Assembly (NCBI RefSeq): GCF_000709345.1
Contig: NZ_KL448323.1
Location: forward strand, 1,582,912 to 1,646,911
Direction: 5' to 3'
Origin: Polaromonas glacialis
GTDB lineage: Bacteria > Pseudomonadota > Gammaproteobacteria > Burkholderiales > Burkholderiaceae_C
Length of the DNA: 64,000 nucleotides
In this document: positions 18,539 through 25,908 of the stretch, piece by piece
Layout: the number at the start of each line of letters is the position of its first letter
Numbering within the stretch: position 1 is the first letter of the stretch
Translations under genes and position numbers: made by a program
The notes under the pieces: generated by a model
Seen by the model: only the letters and a program-made list of their open reading frames with translations
Database searches by the model: none
Told to the model about the DNA's origin: nothing

Positions 18539-20089
18539 ATGAACCCCAACACGACATCACCCGAAGCGTCTTTTCGCACCGTCGCCGCGCTGATCCGCGA
18601 GCATGCGCAGCGCCAGCCACAGCGGCCGGCCCTGTGCGACGACCAGCGTGAACTGAGCTATGCCCAGCTGGACGCCCTCATGGACCGCATCGCCGCAGCC
18701 CTTCAGCGCGACGGGGTGCTGCCCGGCGACAGCATCGCGATCTGCGCCCATTCCTCGGTGCATTACGCCGCGCTGTTCCTCGGCGCACTGCGGGCCGGCG
18801 TGGTGGTGGCGCCGCTGGCCCCGTCGGCCAACCGGGAAAGCCTCGCATCCATGCTGCATGACGCCGGGGCGCAGTGGCTGTTCCTCGACAGCGCCGCGCA
18901 GGACCTGGTGCCGCCAGGCATGGCGGCGACCCGCTGCGTCTGGCTTGGCGACGCTTCGGAGGGCATGCGCTTTGAAGACTGGCTCGGCGCCGAAGGTGTG
19001 CGGCCGCAGGCGGTCGAGCTGTCGCCAGAGTCCCCGTTCAACATCATCTATTCATCGGGCACCACGGGCACGCCCAAGGGCATCGTGCAGTCGCACGGCA
19101 TGCGCTGGGCCCATGTGCAGCGGGGCAGCGCCTATGGCTACAGCCCCGAAGGCCGGACGCTGCTGGCCACGCCGCTGTATTCCAACACCACGCTGGTGGT
19201 GTTTTTCCCCACGCTCGGCTTTGGCGGCTGCGTTCAGCTGATGCCGAAGTTCGATGCGGCGCGCTACCTTCAGCTGGCCGAGCAGCACCGTGCGACGCAC
19301 ACCATGCTGGTGCCGGTGCAGTACCAGCGCATCATGGCGCTGCCGCAGTTCGGCGCGCACGACCTGTCGGCGTTCCGATTCAAGTTCTGCACCAGCGCAC
19401 CGTTCAGCGCCGCGCTCAAGGCCGATGTGCTGGCGCGCTGGCCGGGTGGCCTGGTCGAGTTCTACGGCATGACCGAAGGCGGCGGCACCTGCATCCTGGT
19501 CGCGCACGAGCACCCCGACAAGCTGCACACCGTGGGCCAGCCCGCCGCCACCAGCGACATCCGGCTGATCGACGAGGAAGGCCGCGAGCTGCCCCCGGGC
19601 GCCACCGGCGAGGTGGTCGGGCACTCGCCGGGCATGATGACGGGCTACCACCGCCAGCCCGGCCTGACGCGCGAGGCCGAATGGTTTGACGCCCAGGGCA
19701 AGCGCTTCATCCGCACCGGTGACGTGGGGCGCTTTGACGCCGAGGGATTCCTCACGCTGCTGGACCGCCGCAAGGACCTGATCATCAGCGGCGGCTTCAA
19801 CATCTACCCGTCCGACCTGGAGGCCGCGCTGCGCCAGCACCCGGCTGTCGAGGACGTGGCGGTGACCGGCGTGCCGTCCGAACAGTGGGGCGAAACGCCG
19901 GTCGCCTTTGTGCGGCGCAGGCCTGGCGCCCCGGGCGAGGCCGCGCAAATCATGGCCTGGTACAACGCCAGCGCCGGAAAGACACAGCGCCTGGCGGCAT
20001 TGCATTTCATCGACGAGCTGCCGCGCAGCGCGATTGGCAAAGTGCTCAAGCGCGAACTGCGCGCGCTGCACCTGAACATTTCATCCTGA
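18539..20089 (+). CDS. AMP-dependent acyl-CoA synthetase (acid:CoA ligase)
   Basis: A 516-residue ANL-superfamily ligase that activates a carboxylic acid to acyl-CoA through an acyl-adenylate. The P-loop-like motif IIYSSGTTGTPKG lies near residue 175, VEFYGMTEGGG near 312, the hinge motif DRRKDLIISGGFNIYPSDLE near 415, and the C-terminal catalytic lysine is expected in SAIGKVLKREL. It would feed the beta-oxidation genes upstream. The gap of 176 bases from the receptor gene, with a dispersed repeat, may mean a separate transcript. Confidence 0.9.
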   Translation: MNPNTTSPEASFRTVAALIREHAQRQPQRPALCDDQRELSYAQLDALMDRIAAALQRDGVLPGDSIAICAHSSVHYAALFLGALRAGVVVAPLAPSANRESLASMLHDAGAQWLFLDSAAQDLVPPGMAATRCVWLGDASEGMRFEDWLGAEGVRPQAVELSPESPFNIIYSSGTTGTPKGIVQSHGMRWAHVQRGSAYGYSPEGRTLLATPLYSNTTLVVFFPTLGFGGCVQLMPKFDAARYLQLAEQHRATHTMLVPVQYQRIMALPQFGAHDLSAFRFKFCTSAPFSAALKADVLARWPGGLVEFYGMTEGGGTCILVAHEHPDKLHTVGQPAATSDIRLIDEEGRELPPGATGEVVGHSPGMMTGYHRQPGLTREAEWFDAQGKRFIRTGDVGRFDAEGFLTLLDRRKDLIISGGFNIYPSDLEAALRQHPAVEDVAVTGVPSEQWGETPVAFVRRRPGAPGEAAQIMAWYNASAGKTQRLAALHFIDELPRSAIGKVLKRELRALHLNISS

Positions 20090-20109
20090 GCATGCAAAGG
20101 AAGCCATGA

Positions 20110-20280
20110 AAACAGGTGATTGCGGCGATCGGCAAGGATGCCGGGGCGCCGATCTTCGGCATGGCCGGCCAAGGGCTGGAAGCGGGCCTGTTCACGGTCA
20201 TGCCCGAACGGGCTGCCGCATTGCAAGGCGCGGCAACCCCCAGCGGTTTTATCAATCAAGTCAACCATAAGGCAGGAGAC
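20110..20280 (+). pseudogene. possible coding remnant between the ligase and the second receptor
   Basis: After a TGA at 20107 one frame reads about 50 residues of ordinary protein-like composition (IAAIGKDAGAPIFGMAGQGL, then EAGLFTVMPERAAALQG) before entering the receptor gene in another frame. No family is recognised. It could be the tail of a deleted gene or an accident of high GC content. Low confidence. Confidence 0.25.
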
Positions 20281-20284
20281 CACC

Positions 20285-21268
20285 ATGTCCAATTCGCTTT
20301 CACGCCGCACCCTCATCCAGGCCGCCAGCGCCGGCCTGGCCTGCGCCGCCCTGCCGTCCATGGCCCAGCCGGCCTGGCCGAACCGCCCGATCCGCATCAT
20401 CGTGCCGTACACGGCCGGGGGCTTCACCGACCAGATGGCGCGCCTGCTGCAGGTGGGCCTGCAAAGCCGGCTCGGCCAGCCCGTGATCGTCGAGAACATG
20501 CCGGGCGCCAACAGCATCATCGGCGTCAACGCCGTGGCCAAGGCCGCCCCGGACGGGCACACCTTCGGCGTCGTGATTGCCGCCTATGCGGCCAACACCA
20601 CGCTGTATCCCAAACTGCCGTACAACCCGGCCAAGGACTTGGTCGGGGTGTCCCTGCTGGGCGTGTCGCCGCTGCTGGCGGCCGTGCCGAACAACGCGCC
20701 GTTCAAGAACGCCACCGAACTTGTGGCGTATGCCAAGGCCAATCCCGGCAAGGTCAGTTTTGGCTCGTCGGGCAATGGGTCGGCCGCGCACCTGACCAGT
20801 GAGCTGCTCAAGGCGGTCACCAACACCTACATGGTTCACATTCCCTACAGGGGCGCGGCGCCTGCGCTGACCGATTTGCTGGGCGGCCATATCCAGCTGT
20901 TCTTTGACGCCCCCACCAACCTGATCCAGCCCGGCAAACTGGGCCGCGTGCGCCTGATCGGGGTGGCCAGCGACAAACGCCTGCCGGCAGCGCCGGATGT
21001 GCCCACCTTCATCGAGCAGGGGCTCAAGGGCTTCACCGGCAGCACCTGGGCCAGCATGATTGCCCCCGCCGCAACGCCGCGCGACGTGGTGCAGCGCATG
21101 TCGGACGAGGTCAACCGCATCATCCGCAGCGACGAAACCCGGGCCAAGCTGGAGGCCATGGGCACTTTTGCCGAAGGCACCTCGCCGCAAGCCTGCGATG
21201 CCTTCATCGCGTCCGAAACCGCGAAGTGGGCCACGGTCATCAAAAACGCCGGCGTCACGGCGGAGTGA
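20285..21268 (+). CDS. Bug/TctC-family periplasmic solute receptor 2
   Basis: A 327-residue receptor of the same family as the one at 17364. The N-terminus MSNSLSRRTLIQAASAGLAC has a twin-arginine motif (SRRTLIQ), so export may be by Tat. The mature part starts at about residue 27 with AWPNRPIRIIVPYTAGGFTD. The ATG at 20285 was chosen over upstream in-frame starts because it begins the signal peptide. It ends the catabolic cluster; the downstream region belongs to the guanidine operon. Two different Bug proteins around one ligase suggest two related substrates or partial redundancy. Confidence 0.9.
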   Translation: MSNSLSRRTLIQAASAGLACAALPSMAQPAWPNRPIRIIVPYTAGGFTDQMARLLQVGLQSRLGQPVIVENMPGANSIIGVNAVAKAAPDGHTFGVVIAAYAANTTLYPKLPYNPAKDLVGVSLLGVSPLLAAVPNNAPFKNATELVAYAKANPGKVSFGSSGNGSAAHLTSELLKAVTNTYMVHIPYRGAAPALTDLLGGHIQLFFDAPTNLIQPGKLGRVRLIGVASDKRLPAAPDVPTFIEQGLKGFTGSTWASMIAPAATPRDVVQRMSDEVNRIIRSDETRAKLEAMGTFAEGTSPQACDAFIASETAKWATVIKNAGVTAE

Positions 21269-21299
21269 AGCCCGCAGGCGACCTTCACCGCACGGCGCC

Positions 21300-21342
21300 T
21301 GCACCATCTTTGTGCGAAAAACCCATACGCACCAAAAGAAGC
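21300..21342 (+). promoter_or_regulatory. candidate NtrC enhancer sites upstream of the guanidine operon
   Basis: TGCACCATCTTTGTGCG (21300-21316) matches the NtrC site pattern TGCAC-N7-GTGCA at both half-sites except the last base. CGCACCAAAAGAAGC (21328-21342) matches one half of a second site. They lie about 165-210 bases before the -24/-12 promoter, a usual distance for NtrC enhancers. Confidence 0.6.
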
Positions 21343-21507
21343 TTCGAATTCTCAAAGCGCTGTAATGCGCGCCTGCAACCCTCTGCAGTAGGCTGACCCT
21401 GTCTTTGTTTCGGACAGATTCCCCCTGTGTCAGGGCAGCTTTTTACTTTTGCAAACTGGCGCGCTGCATCCACCTGACATCAATGACACATCGCCAGACG
21501 TCATCGC

Positions 21508-21523
21508 TGGCACAGTCCGTGCT
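21508..21523 (+). promoter_or_regulatory. candidate sigma-54 (-24/-12) promoter of the guanidine operon
   Basis: TGGCACAGTCCGTGCT has GG at 21509-21510 and GC at 21521-21522, exactly ten bases apart as sigma-54 requires. It matches the consensus TGGCAC-N5-TTGC except one T. Transcription would begin near 21534, about 30 bases before the riboswitch aptamer. Confidence 0.65.
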
Positions 21524-21565
21524 TTGAATGTCTGGCGGGCAATCACTTCGGTTTGCTTCAACAAA

Positions 21566-21734
21566 ATGGACGCTAGGGTTCCGGTTTCTTTTTTCTAAAG
21601 GAATGTCTGGTCCGAGAGCAGCCGGCCAGCAGTGCCTAACACCACTGCGGGCTCCACGGCGGGACAAAAGCCCGGGAGGTTCACTTCGTGATCGAGGTGG
21701 TCTCCCGCGTTTGTCCCACTATTGGAGTCTCGCC
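21566..21734 (+). promoter_or_regulatory. guanidine-I (ykkC) riboswitch and leader
   Basis: The aptamer consensus of the guanidine-I class is present in order: CTAGGGTTCCG (21573-21583), CTGGTCCGAGAG (21607-21618) and ACGGCGGGACAAAAGCCCGG (21656-21675). This RNA class binds guanidinium and switches genes on. After it, GGGACAAA (21661-21668) can pair with TTTGTCCC (21710-21717), and CGGGAG (21673-21678) with CTCCCG in 21702-21707. In addition GGCGGGAC (21658-21665) can pair with GTCTCGCC (21727-21734), which covers the last base of the GGAG ribosome site and abuts the ATG. No T-run follows, so a translational switch is more likely than a terminator. The folding is my inference. Confidence 0.93.
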
Positions 21735-22742
21735 ATGTCCACTTCTCTCTTCTCGATCTCCCGTTCTTTCAAGCGTAGCGTTGCAAGCGCCTGCCTGGTG
21801 CTGGCCGGCGCAGGCGCGGCCAGTGTGCCGATGCCCGCCGCCGCCGAAGTCAAGGTCGGCGTGTCCGACTGGCCGGGCTGGGTGGCCTGGTACGTGGCCG
21901 AGCAAAAAGGCTTTTTCAAGAAGAACGGCGCCGACGTCAAGCTGGTCTGGTTTGCCAACTACACCGACTCGATTGGCGCGCTGTCCTCGGGGCAGCTCGA
22001 TGCCAATTCCCAGACCTGGTCCGACACGCTCGGCCCCCTGGCCAAGGGCCTGCCGCTCAAGGCGATTCTGGTCAACGACAACTCAGCCGGCAACGACGCG
22101 CTGATGGTCGGCCCGAAGATCACCTCCTTCGCCCAGCTCAAGGGCAAGAAAGTGGCGCTGGAGCAGTTCAGCATTTCGCACTTCGTGCTGGCCACGGCGC
22201 TGGCCAAGAACGGCATGAAGCTCGATGATGTGAAGATCGTCAACCTGTCGGCCGGCGATGCCGCTGCCGCCTTCATCAGCGGCAAGGTCGATGCCGCCGT
22301 GCTGTGGAACCCCTGGGTGAACCAGATTGAAAAGAGCGGCAAAGGCAAGGCCCTGTTCACCTCCAAGGACATGCCCGGCCTGGTGCCCGACCTGCTGGTG
22401 GCGCAGGACAAGGCGATCCAGACCAAGCGCAAGGAACTGGTCGGCATGATCAAGGCCTGGTTCGAGACCGAAAAATTCATCCGCGAGCAGCCTGCCGAAG
22501 CGGCCAAGATCATGTCCAAGGTGGTCAGCATGACGCCCGAGGAATACACCGTGTTCCTGCCCGGCACCAAATTCTTCGATGCCGCCGCCAACACACGGGC
22601 CTTTGATGCCAGGCAGGCGCAGTCGCTCGCCAGCACCGCACCCGTCATCGCCGCCTTCCTGACCCAGTACAAGCTGATCGAAGGCAAACCCGATGCCGCC
22701 AAGGGCATCGACGGCTCGCTGCTGCAAGACGCGCTGAAGTAA
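21735..22742 (+). CDS. ABC transporter substrate-binding protein (NitT/TauT-like), guanidine operon
   Basis: A 335-residue periplasmic receptor of the NMT1/SsuA-like group. The signal peptide spans about residues 1-37 (SVASACLVLAGAGAAS, cleavage near PAAAEV), followed by VKVGVSDWPGWVAWYVAEQK. This receptor type is standard in operons with urea/guanidine carboxylase. The likely ligand, inferred from the riboswitch and downstream enzymes, is guanidine or a guanidinium compound. The ATG at 21735 follows TTGGAG; upstream in-frame codons run through the riboswitch and are not coding. Confidence 0.92.
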   Translation: MSTSLFSISRSFKRSVASACLVLAGAGAASVPMPAAAEVKVGVSDWPGWVAWYVAEQKGFFKKNGADVKLVWFANYTDSIGALSSGQLDANSQTWSDTLGPLAKGLPLKAILVNDNSAGNDALMVGPKITSFAQLKGKKVALEQFSISHFVLATALAKNGMKLDDVKIVNLSAGDAAAAFISGKVDAAVLWNPWVNQIEKSGKGKALFTSKDMPGLVPDLLVAQDKAIQTKRKELVGMIKAWFETEKFIREQPAEAAKIMSKVVSMTPEEYTVFLPGTKFFDAAANTRAFDARQAQSLASTAPVIAAFLTQYKLIEGKPDAAKGIDGSLLQDALK

Positions 22743-22753
22743 GGAAACGCCTG

Positions 22754-23533
22754 ATGTGGTCCATACGTCTGGCGATCTCGCGCCGCAGTTATGCCCTGCT
22801 GGCGCTGGTCGGCCTCTTGGTGCCGCTGCTGGGCTGGGCGCTGGTCAGCAGCTTTGCCGGGGTGAACCCGGTGTTCCTGCCCGGCCCGGGCAAGGTGCTC
22901 ACGCGCATCATGACCTGGGCGCTGGAAGACGAGCTGCTGGGCGATGCCTTCATCAGCACCATGCGTGTGGTGGCGGGCTGGGCCTTGTCGGCGCTGCTGG
23001 CGATACCGCTGGGCCTCTTGATCGGCAGCTGGCGCGCGGTGCAGGCGCTGCTGGAGCCGCTGACCGACTTCATCCGCTACATGCCGGCCGTGGCCTTCAT
23101 TCCGCTGGTGATGCTGTGGGTCGGCATCGACGAGGGCGCCAAGGTGGCGATCATCTTCATCGGCACCTTCTTCCAGATGGTGCTGATGGTGGCCGAGGAC
23201 GTGCGCCGCGTGCCGATGGCGCAGATCGAGGCGGCGCAGACCATGGGCGCCACGCGCCGCGAGGTGCTGGAAAAGGTGATCTTGCCGTCGGCCAAGCCCG
23301 CCCTGCTCGACACCTTGCGCGTGACCATGGGCTGGGCCTGGACCTACCTGGTGGTGGCCGAGCTGGTGGCGGCCAATTCCGGCCTGGGTTTTGCCATCCT
23401 GAAGGCGCAGCGCTTTTTGCAGACCGACAAGATCTTTGCCGGCATCTTGCTGATCGGCTTCATCGGCCTGGCGATTGACCAGCTGTTCCGCCTGCTTCAC
23501 CGCAAGGCTTTCCCCTGGCTTCACACAAGGTAG
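22754..23533 (+). CDS. ABC transporter permease, guanidine operon
   Basis: A 259-residue inner-membrane protein of the BPD_transp_1 type with about six transmembrane helices (LLALVGLLVPLLGWALVSSF, then LSALLAIPLGLLIG and others). The EAA loop that contacts the ATPase is seen in QIEAAQTMGATRREVLEKVI near residue 157. It is the single permease and would form a homodimer with the ATPase encoded seven bases downstream. AGGAAA precedes the start. Confidence 0.93.
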   Translation: MWSIRLAISRRSYALLALVGLLVPLLGWALVSSFAGVNPVFLPGPGKVLTRIMTWALEDELLGDAFISTMRVVAGWALSALLAIPLGLLIGSWRAVQALLEPLTDFIRYMPAVAFIPLVMLWVGIDEGAKVAIIFIGTFFQMVLMVAEDVRRVPMAQIEAAQTMGATRREVLEKVILPSAKPALLDTLRVTMGWAWTYLVVAELVAANSGLGFAILKAQRFLQTDKIFAGILLIGFIGLAIDQLFRLLHRKAFPWLHTR

Positions 23534-23540
23534 GCATCCC

Positions 23541-24383
23541 ATGAAAATTGAATGCAAAAACGTCTGGAAATTCTTCGGCGAGGCGCCCAGGCAGACCACG
23601 GCGCTGCAGGACGTGAGCCTGGGCATTGCCGACTACGAGTTCATCACCCTGGTCGGCGCATCGGGCTGCGGCAAGTCCACCTTGCTGCGCACGCTGGCCG
23701 GGCTGGAAACCCACAGCCGCGGCGAGGTGCTGGTCGATGCCAAAGCCATCACCGGGCCGGGCCAGGACCGGGCCATGGTGTTCCAGCACTACAGCCTCTA
23801 CCCCTGGCTGCGGGTGTCGGAAAACATCCGCTTTTGCCGCCAGCTCGGCGCCCAGACGAAAAACCGCAGCAGCGCCGACGTCGAGGCCGCCTCGGGCCGG
23901 GCCGATGCGCTCTTGCAGCTCATGGGCCTGACGGCCTCGGCCGGCGCCTACCCGAACCAGCTCTCAGGCGGCATGCAGCAGCGCGTGGCCATTGCCCGCG
24001 CGCTGATGGGCAAGCCGCAGATATTGCTGATGGACGAGCCCTTCGGCGCGCTGGACGCCCAGACCCGCGAGGTGATGCACGACCTGATCCTGCATGTGCA
24101 CCGGCTGGAGCGCACCACCATCGTCTTCGTCACGCATGACGTGGAGGAAGCCATTTACCTCGGCCACCGCGTGGTGCTGATGGCGCCGCGCCCGGGCCGC
24201 ATCGATTCGGTCTATGACGTGCCGCTGCCCGCCCGGCGCGAGCAGGACATGAAGCTGGCGCCGGAATTCATGCGCCTCAAGCGCCAGCTGCTCGACCGCA
24301 TCCGCGAAACCTCGGGCATGAAGACCGACCTTGAACAACTCCAACGGCTCAGCCAAGTGGCCGAAGAAAGCAATCCCGTATGA
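23541..24383 (+). CDS. ABC transporter ATP-binding protein, guanidine operon
   Basis: A 280-residue ABC ATPase. Walker A is GASGCGKST near residue 39, the signature is LSGGMQQRVAIARAL, Walker B is ILLMDEPFGALDAQTR, and the switch His is in VFVTHDVEEAI. It belongs to the nitrate/taurine-type ATPases. The C-terminus overlaps the next start by ATGA (24380-24383), which suggests translational coupling. The frame is open upstream of 23541, but the ATG there begins the domain. Confidence 0.94.
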   Translation: MKIECKNVWKFFGEAPRQTTALQDVSLGIADYEFITLVGASGCGKSTLLRTLAGLETHSRGEVLVDAKAITGPGQDRAMVFQHYSLYPWLRVSENIRFCRQLGAQTKNRSSADVEAASGRADALLQLMGLTASAGAYPNQLSGGMQQRVAIARALMGKPQILLMDEPFGALDAQTREVMHDLILHVHRLERTTIVFVTHDVEEAIYLGHRVVLMAPRPGRIDSVYDVPLPARREQDMKLAPEFMRLKRQLLDRIRETSGMKTDLEQLQRLSQVAEESNPV

Positions 24384-25114
24384 ACACCATCCCCGCCGAC
24401 CGCCTGCTGTGGGAGGAACACCTCCCCGGCGGCAACCACTGGTCCGGCCGCCTGCGGCGCGGCACGGCCTTGCGCCTGACCGACCTGCAAGGCGGCGCCA
24501 ACGTGTCGGCACTGTTCTACAACGCCGAGCAGCCGCTGGAGCGCTACAGCATGCCCGACACCCTGAAGTCGCAGCACACCGCTTTTTTGACGGCCGGCCA
24601 CGTCTGCCAGTCCGACATGGGCCGCGTGCTGTGCTCCCTCACCGCCGACAGCCTGGGCTGGCACGACACCTGGTGCGGCGTCAGCGACGCGGCCATGGTG
24701 CTGGCCCGCTACGGCGAAAAGCGCTACCAGCAGCACCGCAACGCCATGCACCGCAACGGCCGCGACAACCTGCTGATCGAGCTGGCCAAGTGGGGCCTGG
24801 GCGCGCGCGACCTGGTGCCCGGCGTCAACTTCTTCAGCAAGGTGGTGCCCGATGCCGATGGCGCGCTCAGCCATGTGGGCGACCACAGCGCGGCAGGCAG
24901 CTTCGTCGATCTGCGCTTCGAGATGGACACGCTGGTGGTGCTGAGCTCGGCGCCGCATCCGCTGGATGCTCGCGCCGACTACGCGCCCGCCGATGTGCAG
25001 CTCGTCGCCTGGCGCGCCGATCCCGTGGCGGCGGACGACGCCTGCCGGATCCAGTGCCCGCAAAACGGCCGGGCCTTCATCAACACCGAACGCTACTGTG
25101 GAGCCGCAGCATGA
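24380..25114 (+). CDS. DUF1989 (urea carboxylase-associated) protein, carboxyguanidine deiminase subunit
   Basis: A 244-residue protein of the urea-carboxylase-associated DUF1989 family. Recognisable parts are [20 protein letters not shown] near residue 33, [17 protein letters not shown] near 90, and [17 protein letters not shown] near 149. In guanidine-degrading bacteria the two DUF1989 proteins form carboxyguanidine deiminase (CgdAB), which converts carboxyguanidine to allophanate and ammonia; this is known from the family, not shown here. Which of the two is CgdA or CgdB is not assigned. It overlaps both neighbours by ATGA. Confidence 0.85.
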   Translation: MNTIPADRLLWEEHLPGGNHWSGRLRRGTALRLTDLQGGANVSALFYNAEQPLERYSMPDTLKSQHTAFLTAGHVCQSDMGRVLCSLTADSLGWHDTWCGVSDAAMVLARYGEKRYQQHRNAMHRNGRDNLLIELAKWGLGARDLVPGVNFFSKVVPDADGALSHVGDHSAAGSFVDLRFEMDTLVVLSSAPHPLDARADYAPADVQLVAWRADPVAADDACRIQCPQNGRAFINTERYCGAAA

Positions 25115-25763
25115 GCAAGCTACTCGAAAGCCCCCTGAATCCCGCACATGCCGTGCTGGACCAGACCTGCCTGGCCGGCGAGCCGTGGATGGCCACGGTG
25201 CGCGCCGGGCAGACCCTGCGCATCCTGGACCTGGAAGGCAACCAGGCGGTGGACACGCTGTTCTACAGCGCGGTCGATTCCGCAGAGCGCTACAGCGCCG
25301 CCGACACCATCGCCCGCAACGGCCAGCTCTACCTGGGCCTGGGCTCGCGGCTGTACTCCAGCGCGGGCCGGGTGATGCTGACCATCACCGCCGACACCTG
25401 CGGCCGCCACGACACCCTGGGCGGGGCGTGTTCGAGCGAGAGCAACACGGTGCGCTACGCGCTGGACAAGCGGCCGATGCACAGCTGCCGCGACAGCTTC
25501 ATGCATGCGCTGTGCCATTGCCGCGAAGCTGGCGCGCTGGGCATGGGCAAGCGCGACATCGCGCCCAACATCAACTTCTTCATGAACGTGCGGTCACGCC
25601 GGAAGGCCGGCTGAGCTTTGCCGACGGCATCTCGGGCGCGGGCAAGTACGTCGAGCTCAAGGCCGAGATGGACGTGGTGGTGCTGATCTCCAACTGCCCG
25701 CAGCTCAACAACCCCTGCAACGGCTACAACCCGACGCCGATTCGCCTGCTGGTATGGGATTGA
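25111..25763 (+). pseudogene. second DUF1989 carboxyguanidine deiminase subunit, interrupted by a frameshift
   Basis: From ATG 25111 the frame encodes a DUF1989 protein ([20 protein letters not shown], then [20 protein letters not shown] and [11 protein letters not shown]) until base 25590. It then shifts and stops at 25614 after RSRRKAG. The next frame continues the family sequence as [19 protein letters not shown] and [20 protein letters not shown] to a TGA at 25761-25763. Adding one C where the sequence reads GTGCGGTC (25588-25595) restores a 217-residue protein. The truncated product would lack about 50 C-terminal residues, including conserved cysteines. Either the deiminase is broken in this strain or there is a sequencing error. 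Confidence 0.85.
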
Positions 25764-25770
25764 CTGGCTT

Positions 25771-25790
25771 GCTATTTAAATAATAGCTGC
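25771..25790. repeat. dispersed palindromic repeat, copy 4
   Basis: GCTATTTAAATAATAGCTGC, one of the best copies, followed by TTGCAC as is usual for the family. It lies between the second deiminase gene and the carboxylase gene, inside the operon. Confidence 0.75.
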
Positions 25791-25908
25791 TTGCACATAC
25801 TGGATGTGCGCAAAAGGCCGAATTGGCTTGAATTTTTCATCACCAGCCCGCGGGACGACCCGTGGCGCCGCATCACCCGGCGGGACGGCCCGCCCCAAGG
25901 GATTGCCC

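Noticed and set aside
21959..23626. A 555-codon minus frame opposite the receptor and permease genes
   Set aside because: The plus-strand genes have full domain signatures. The minus translation has none.
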